This document shows, piece by piece, positions 14,785-18,049 of a stretch of 18,049 nt of DNA. A program made the translations under genes and the position numbers. A model generated the notes under the pieces. It was not told the origin of the DNA, ran no database searches, and was given only the letters and a program-made list of their open reading frames with translations. Origin of the DNA: Deltaproteobacteria bacterium. Its GTDB lineage: Bacteria; Desulfobacterota; Desulfarculia; Adiutricales; Adiutricaceae. Position 1 is the first letter of the stretch. Every line of letters begins with the position of its first letter. The stretch lies in NCBI GenBank assembly GCA_031257955.1, contig JAIRNQ010000037.1, positions 1 through 18,049 on the forward strand. The letters run 5' to 3'.

Positions 14785-15861
14785 ATGGACACGAAGCGCC
14801 AAAAAATCATGCTGGTCGACGACAATACCGCCAATTTGACCATGGGCAAAAACATGCTTAAGGAAGCCTATGAGGTCTACCCGGTGCCGTCGGCGGCCAA
14901 ACTTTTCGATCTCATGGAACACGTCACCCCGGCCTTGATATTGCTTGACGTAATGATGCCCGAGATGGACGGTTACGAGGCCATCCAAAAACTCAAATCC
15001 GACGAAAGGTTCGCCGACATCCCAGTTATTTTCCTCACCTCAATGAATGACGAAAATAGCGAGCTGGAGGGACTGAGCCTAGGCGCCATCGATTACGTCA
15101 TTAAACCTTTTTCCGCCCCTTTGCTTTTGAAGCGGATTGAAAACCACCTCTTGATCGTCAGCCAGAAGGCCGAACTCAAGCACTACAACGATAACCTTCA
15201 GGCCATGGTAGCCGAAAAAACGGCCCAGGTCTTCGACCTCCAAAACGCCGTCCTTTCGACTTTGGCGGAGATGGTCGAGTTTAGGGACAACATGACCGGC
15301 GGCCACGTCACCAGAACCCGTAAGTACCTTGAGGTTTTGGTAGACAAGATGCTGGAAGAGAAGATTTACCACGAGGAAGTTCTGACATGGAATCTAGACT
15401 TCTTTCTACAATCAGCCCAACTTCATGACGTGGGCAAAATCGCCATATCCGACGCCATTTTAAATAAGCCCGGTCGTCTTGAGCCGGACGAATTCGATGA
15501 AATGAAAAAACACGTGTTGTTTGGCGTCGAGGCTATCAACAAAATTGCGGCCAAAACCACGGAACACAGCTATCTCCACCACGCCGCCATCTTCGCCGGA
15601 ACCCATCACGAAAAGTGGGACGGCACCGGTTACCCCAATGGCCTCAAGGGTTACGAGATCCCCTTGGAGGGAAGACTGATGGCCATCGCCGACGTCTTCG
15701 ACGCCCTGATTTCCAAGCGACCCTATAAGCCGCCCATGCCGGTGGAAACGGCCATCAACATTATTGTCGAAGGCAGCGGGGCCCATTTTGACGAGTCTTT
15801 GGTCGGCATCTTTCTAAAAGTCACCGACCAGTTTGCCGAAATATCGAGGCTGGCCGATTAA
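14785..15861 (+). CDS. Response regulator with HD-GYP phosphodiesterase domain
   Basis: 358 residues: REC (about 6-122), a helical linker (125-155) and an HD-GYP domain (about 156-358). REC has Asp12/Asp13, phospho-acceptor Asp55 in LILLDVMMPEMDG and Lys107. The HD-GYP domain has His174, the His214-Asp215 pair in LHDVGK, His243, His274-His275 and the HHEKWDGTGYPNG signature (274-286), then Asp303. These are the metal ligands and the GYP motif of active cyclic-di-GMP phosphodiesterases, so the protein should lower cyclic-di-GMP when phosphorylated, as RpfG does. The start at 14785 has GAGGG (14773-14777) 7 nt upstream; the in-frame ATG at 14758 has no ribosome binding site. The hybrid kinase with an HPt domain lies just upstream and probably phosphorylates Asp55. 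No PilZ or GGDEF gene is in the window. Confidence 0.95.
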   Translation: MDTKRQKIMLVDDNTANLTMGKNMLKEAYEVYPVPSAAKLFDLMEHVTPALILLDVMMPEMDGYEAIQKLKSDERFADIPVIFLTSMNDENSELEGLSLGAIDYVIKPFSAPLLLKRIENHLLIVSQKAELKHYNDNLQAMVAEKTAQVFDLQNAVLSTLAEMVEFRDNMTGGHVTRTRKYLEVLVDKMLEEKIYHEEVLTWNLDFFLQSAQLHDVGKIAISDAILNKPGRLEPDEFDEMKKHVLFGVEAINKIAAKTTEHSYLHHAAIFAGTHHEKWDGTGYPNGLKGYEIPLEGRLMAIADVFDALISKRPYKPPMPVETAINIIVEGSGAHFDESLVGIFLKVTDQFAEISRLAD

Positions 15862-16110
15862 AGGAACGATCCCCGGCCCTTGCCAATGGGGCCGACCGGC
15901 CAGCCGCGCCACAGGGACCGACCAACCAGGAAATTCACCCCGCCCCTCCCTAGGGACGGAGACCAAATCATAGCCCGAGGCGCTAAGGTTCCAAGCGCCA
16001 TGCCCGGCCGGGAAAACGCGGAAGCCCGGCCGGAACGGAAAACGGATTTAACGGGGGTCCCCCGGGTGCCGTCTTTGACGGATACGCTTTGGGGAGTTTG
16101 CCACGGAGAG

Positions 16111-16140
16111 AACTACCCGGGGAGAACACCCGGGAGTTTT
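16111..16140 (+). terminator. Hairpin terminator candidate after the HD-GYP gene
   Basis: AACT, one bulged A, CCCGGG (16116-16121), loop of seven, CCCGGG (16129-16134), AGTT, ending in TTTT (16137-16140). The stem is strong but the T-tract short, and it lies about 250 bp past the stop codon, so this is the best but not a certain transcript end. Confidence 0.4.
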
Positions 16141-16295
16141 CGCCGAAAACTGTCTCTGGGGGCCGTTGGAACGGTTATTCGTTCGGCCAAGCCCCGCCTG
16201 AATCTTGGGAGGGTAATTCGATAACGTCGATATGGGGTCACTGCGCTGGCCGGGTCCAAAAAGGACGAGATCGGATTCCTCCTAAAGTAACTAGT

Positions 16296-16312
16296 AGTAC
16301 ATTTAATGTACT
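16296..16312. promoter_or_regulatory. Perfect 17-bp palindrome, operator-like
   Basis: AGTACAT-TTA-ATGTACT: perfect 7-bp arms around a 3-bp centre, at the edge of the AT-rich segment about 500 bp before the DUF1537 gene. The size and symmetry suit a dimeric repressor. The regulator is unknown and none is encoded in the window. Confidence 0.4.
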
Positions 16313-16492
16313 CTTGAGTCTGTAAACGCCAAGTCGTTACCGAAGATTATCAACCTGTTTAGAGCCTTAATGCGTTGATTAACTTATTTTACATGTGTTT
16401 CTCCCAGTGAAAGACGCTTACGGCCACAAAACTTTTTAACCATCTTATTTCGCTTGGCGTTTACCGAATATTTTCTTAGCGAACCGTTTTGA

Positions 16493-16775
16493 ACTTAAAA
16501 AAATTGTTCCGTCTTAGCCGACCCTTTAGTCGTAAAATTAATTCAAGGAATTGGACTGAATATTTATTAGCCTTAAAGTTCGTTTTTGGAATTTTAGTAA
16601 TTTATTTAGATACTATAAAATTATTTTTAGAGATAATATTCAGTCTTTAGCATTAAAGATAGTTTCAAGATTATTAGCGGTACTTTTATATACCATAAAG
16701 TTACCTTCCAGGATACTCAGCGGCGCATATTGCATTAAAAATTTTTTTAGGCTCTTAGCGATGCGCTTCGTACTT
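16493..16775 (+). repeat. Degenerate ~40-bp periodic array
   Basis: TAAA occurs at 16496, 16533, 16574, 16616, 16654, 16696 and 16736 and nowhere else between 16490 and 16760, at steps of 37-42 bp (mean 40). In six of seven units a TTAGC, TTAGT, TCAGC or TTCAGT follows 18-23 bp later. The last unit, degenerate, runs into the gene at 16814. Copies are too diverged to be certain of common origin. Confidence 0.4.
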
Positions 16776-16813
16776 ACAAAAGAAGATTTTTGAACTCTTC
16801 ACGGGGTACGTCC

Positions 16814-18049
16814 ATGATAGAAACACTTATCGTCGCTGACACCCTTACCGGTTCGGCCGATACCGGGGCTAAATTCTCCAACGGTGGCCCGGTTAAGCTG
16901 GTTAACCTGGATCTGCCGGACTGGTCCGGCATACATGGCGTTCTCACGGTCAATACCGACACCCACGTCTCCGCTCCCGAGCGCATCCCCGAGACCCTGG
17001 CCAAGGTAAAGACCCTGTTAAACGACCATAGGCCTCGCATCCTCTACAAGCGCATCGATAGCTGCCTGCGGGGCTTCATCGGTCTGGAGATCGCGACCTT
17101 TCTCCAGGCTTTCGACGGTCTGGACTTCGCCTTGGTCGCCCCGGCCCACCCCGAAACCGGTTGCGTTACCATAAGGGGCATTCACCGGGTAGACAACAAA
17201 CCGGTCCACACCACCAAATACGCCAAGGGCTACTCCAAACCCGTCCTGGACTCTCGGCTAAAAAATGTCATTGCCCAGGATCACAATCTCCGGGTCGAGA
17301 CCATCGACATCGAGGATATCAGAAGTGGGCCCGCGGCCATAGAGCACAAACTTAAGAGCTTCCGGCGCAAGGGCGACAAGTTCATAGTGGCCTGCGACGC
17401 CGAGTTCGACTACGATCTGGACCTTCTGGCCAAGGCCACCAAAGAACTGGCCGAGAAAATCCTCTTCACCGGGTCCTCCGGCCTGGCCGAGGTCCTGGCC
17501 GATCTCTATTCGGCCAAATCCCACAACTGGCTTGGGGACGAGTTTCACCCGCCCACGCCCCAGCCCCCGGTAATTTTTTTCGGCGGCTCTTACTCCAAGG
17601 TTCTTCGCGAACAGTTTAACGCATTGGCCGCCGACCACGGTGGAACCCTATACGAGCTGGACTTGGAAGCCCTCATGAACGGGAGGGGCCAGACCATACC
17701 GATTCCAACCCCCGGCAAACCCTTAATCATAACCCTGCCCGACAAAAGTAACGACGAGGCCTTTAACAAAAAATATCCGCTGACGCAAATCAACGAAAAG
17801 TTCGGGCCCCTGGCCGCCGATCTGGCCAAAAACGCCCAGTACAACTCCATTTTCATCTCCGGCGGCGAACTGCCCCGGACCACCCTGAAGGCCATGAATC
17901 TCGACGAGGTCTGGATTCGCTCCGAGCTGCCCCAGGGTATCGTCTTCTCGTCTTCGGGACCGCTGTCAATCCTGACCAAACAGGCCGACTTTGGACCTCC
18001 CGAAGCTCTCAGCCAACTCTTTAGGGATATCACCACCGAGGACGATTGG
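16814..18049 (+). CDS. Four-carbon acid sugar kinase family (DUF1537) protein, 3' end open
   Basis: 412 codons to the window edge with no stop; the family is usually a little over 400 residues, so it is nearly complete. Known members (OtnK/DtnK) phosphorylate four-carbon sugar acids such as erythronate or threonate, often beside pdxA2-like dehydrogenases. Visible landmarks: VADTLTGSADTGAKF (7-21, family ADDLTGAxD), LYKRIDSCLRGFIGLE (77-92, family KxDSTLRGNxGxE), APAHPETG (109-116), TGSSGLAEVLAD (219-230), GGSYSKVLREQF (257-268), ISGGELP (348-354, family TGGDTA), LPQGIV (372-377) and KQADFG (389-394, family KSGGFG). Several normally conserved positions are changed, so substrate or activity may differ. 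The ATG at 16814 has GGGG 7 nt upstream. It follows a long AT-rich region that probably controls it. The family call is firm; catalysis is uncertain. Confidence 0.87.
   Translation, partial: MIETLIVADTLTGSADTGAKFSNGGPVKLVNLDLPDWSGIHGVLTVNTDTHVSAPERIPETLAKVKTLLNDHRPRILYKRIDSCLRGFIGLEIATFLQAFDGLDFALVAPAHPETGCVTIRGIHRVDNKPVHTTKYAKGYSKPVLDSRLKNVIAQDHNLRVETIDIEDIRSGPAAIEHKLKSFRRKGDKFIVACDAEFDYDLDLLAKATKELAEKILFTGSSGLAEVLADLYSAKSHNWLGDEFHPPTPQPPVIFFGGSYSKVLREQFNALAADHGGTLYELDLEALMNGRGQTIPIPTPGKPLIITLPDKSNDEAFNKKYPLTQINEKFGPLAADLAKNAQYNSIFISGGELPRTTLKAMNLDEVWIRSELPQGIVFSSSGPLSILTKQADFGPPEALSQLFRDITTEDDW

Larger units (their letters stand above)
15862..16813. other. Long intergenic stretch, GC-rich then AT-rich
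   Basis: About 950 bp without a supported gene. The first 400 bp are GC-rich with hairpins (GGCGCT/AGCGCC at 15979-15999, GGGGGTCCCCC near 16053-16063, the stem at 16111-16138) and a GCCCGGCCGG direct repeat at 16002-16011 and 16024-16033. A 114-codon frame at 15880-16224 has no coding character. From about 16260 the sequence is AT-rich with a 17-bp palindrome and a ~40-bp periodicity. No tRNA was found and no convincing promoter pair stands out. Confidence 0.5.

Noticed and set aside
15880..16224. 114-residue frame after the HD-GYP gene
   Set aside because: No domain, Arg/Pro-rich composition, and it contains the terminator hairpin and other palindromes.

Overview
The window is GC-rich, with dense coding in its first half and long non-coding stretches in its second. 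Bias toward GCC/GGC codons, a MoxR-DUF58-SpoIIM-RDD cluster, a Cache-sensor hybrid kinase with an RpfG-type partner, and a four-carbon acid sugar kinase (DUF1537) fit a Gram-negative proteobacterium, perhaps of the Desulfobacterota/Deltaproteobacteria type. This is inference; no rRNA or strong taxonomic marker is present.

Layout. (1) 1-1209: C-terminal part of an ABC exporter whose 5' end lies outside the window. (2) 1264-8888: one operon-like run, all on +, behind a near-consensus sigma70 promoter (TTGACA-17-TAGAAT, 1292-1320): DUF4129 protein, DUF4350 protein, MoxR AAA+ ATPase, DUF58 protein, SpoIIM-family membrane protein, RDD membrane protein. Junctions are tight: 4 bp, 35-bp overlap, ATGA overlap, 43 bp, 47 bp. 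(3) 8905-9585 on -: cmk, convergent with the operon. (4) 9586-11473: about 1.9 kb without a credible gene. It is GC-rich and hairpin/repeat-rich to about 10500, then strongly AT-rich, and holds candidate terminators, an 11-bp inverted-repeat element and a TTGCCA-17-TATAAT promoter with a long leader. (5) 11474-14467: hybrid histidine kinase (TM-sensor-TM-HisKA-HATPase-REC-HPt). (6) 14785-15861: REC-HD-GYP response regulator. (7) 15862-16813: another non-coding stretch, GC-rich then AT-rich, with a 17-bp palindrome and a degenerate ~40-bp periodicity running up to the next gene. (8) 16814-18049: DUF1537 kinase-like gene, open at the window edge.

How the genes work together. The MoxR operon has the logic of an AAA+ chaperone (MoxR) acting with a membrane-anchored vWA-like DUF58 protein and four other membrane proteins at the envelope; its substrate cannot be read from the sequence. 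Nearly every protein in it carries a low-complexity tail or insert (Ala/Gln, Ala/Glu, collagen-like Gly-Pro-Pro, Gly-Pro-Gln-Trp repeats, Pro/Gly C-terminus), which is the most unusual feature of the coding part. The kinase and HD-GYP regulator match the domain layout of RpfC/RpfG but with an extracytoplasmic Cache-like sensor, suggesting a signal-controlled cyclic-di-GMP phosphodiesterase.
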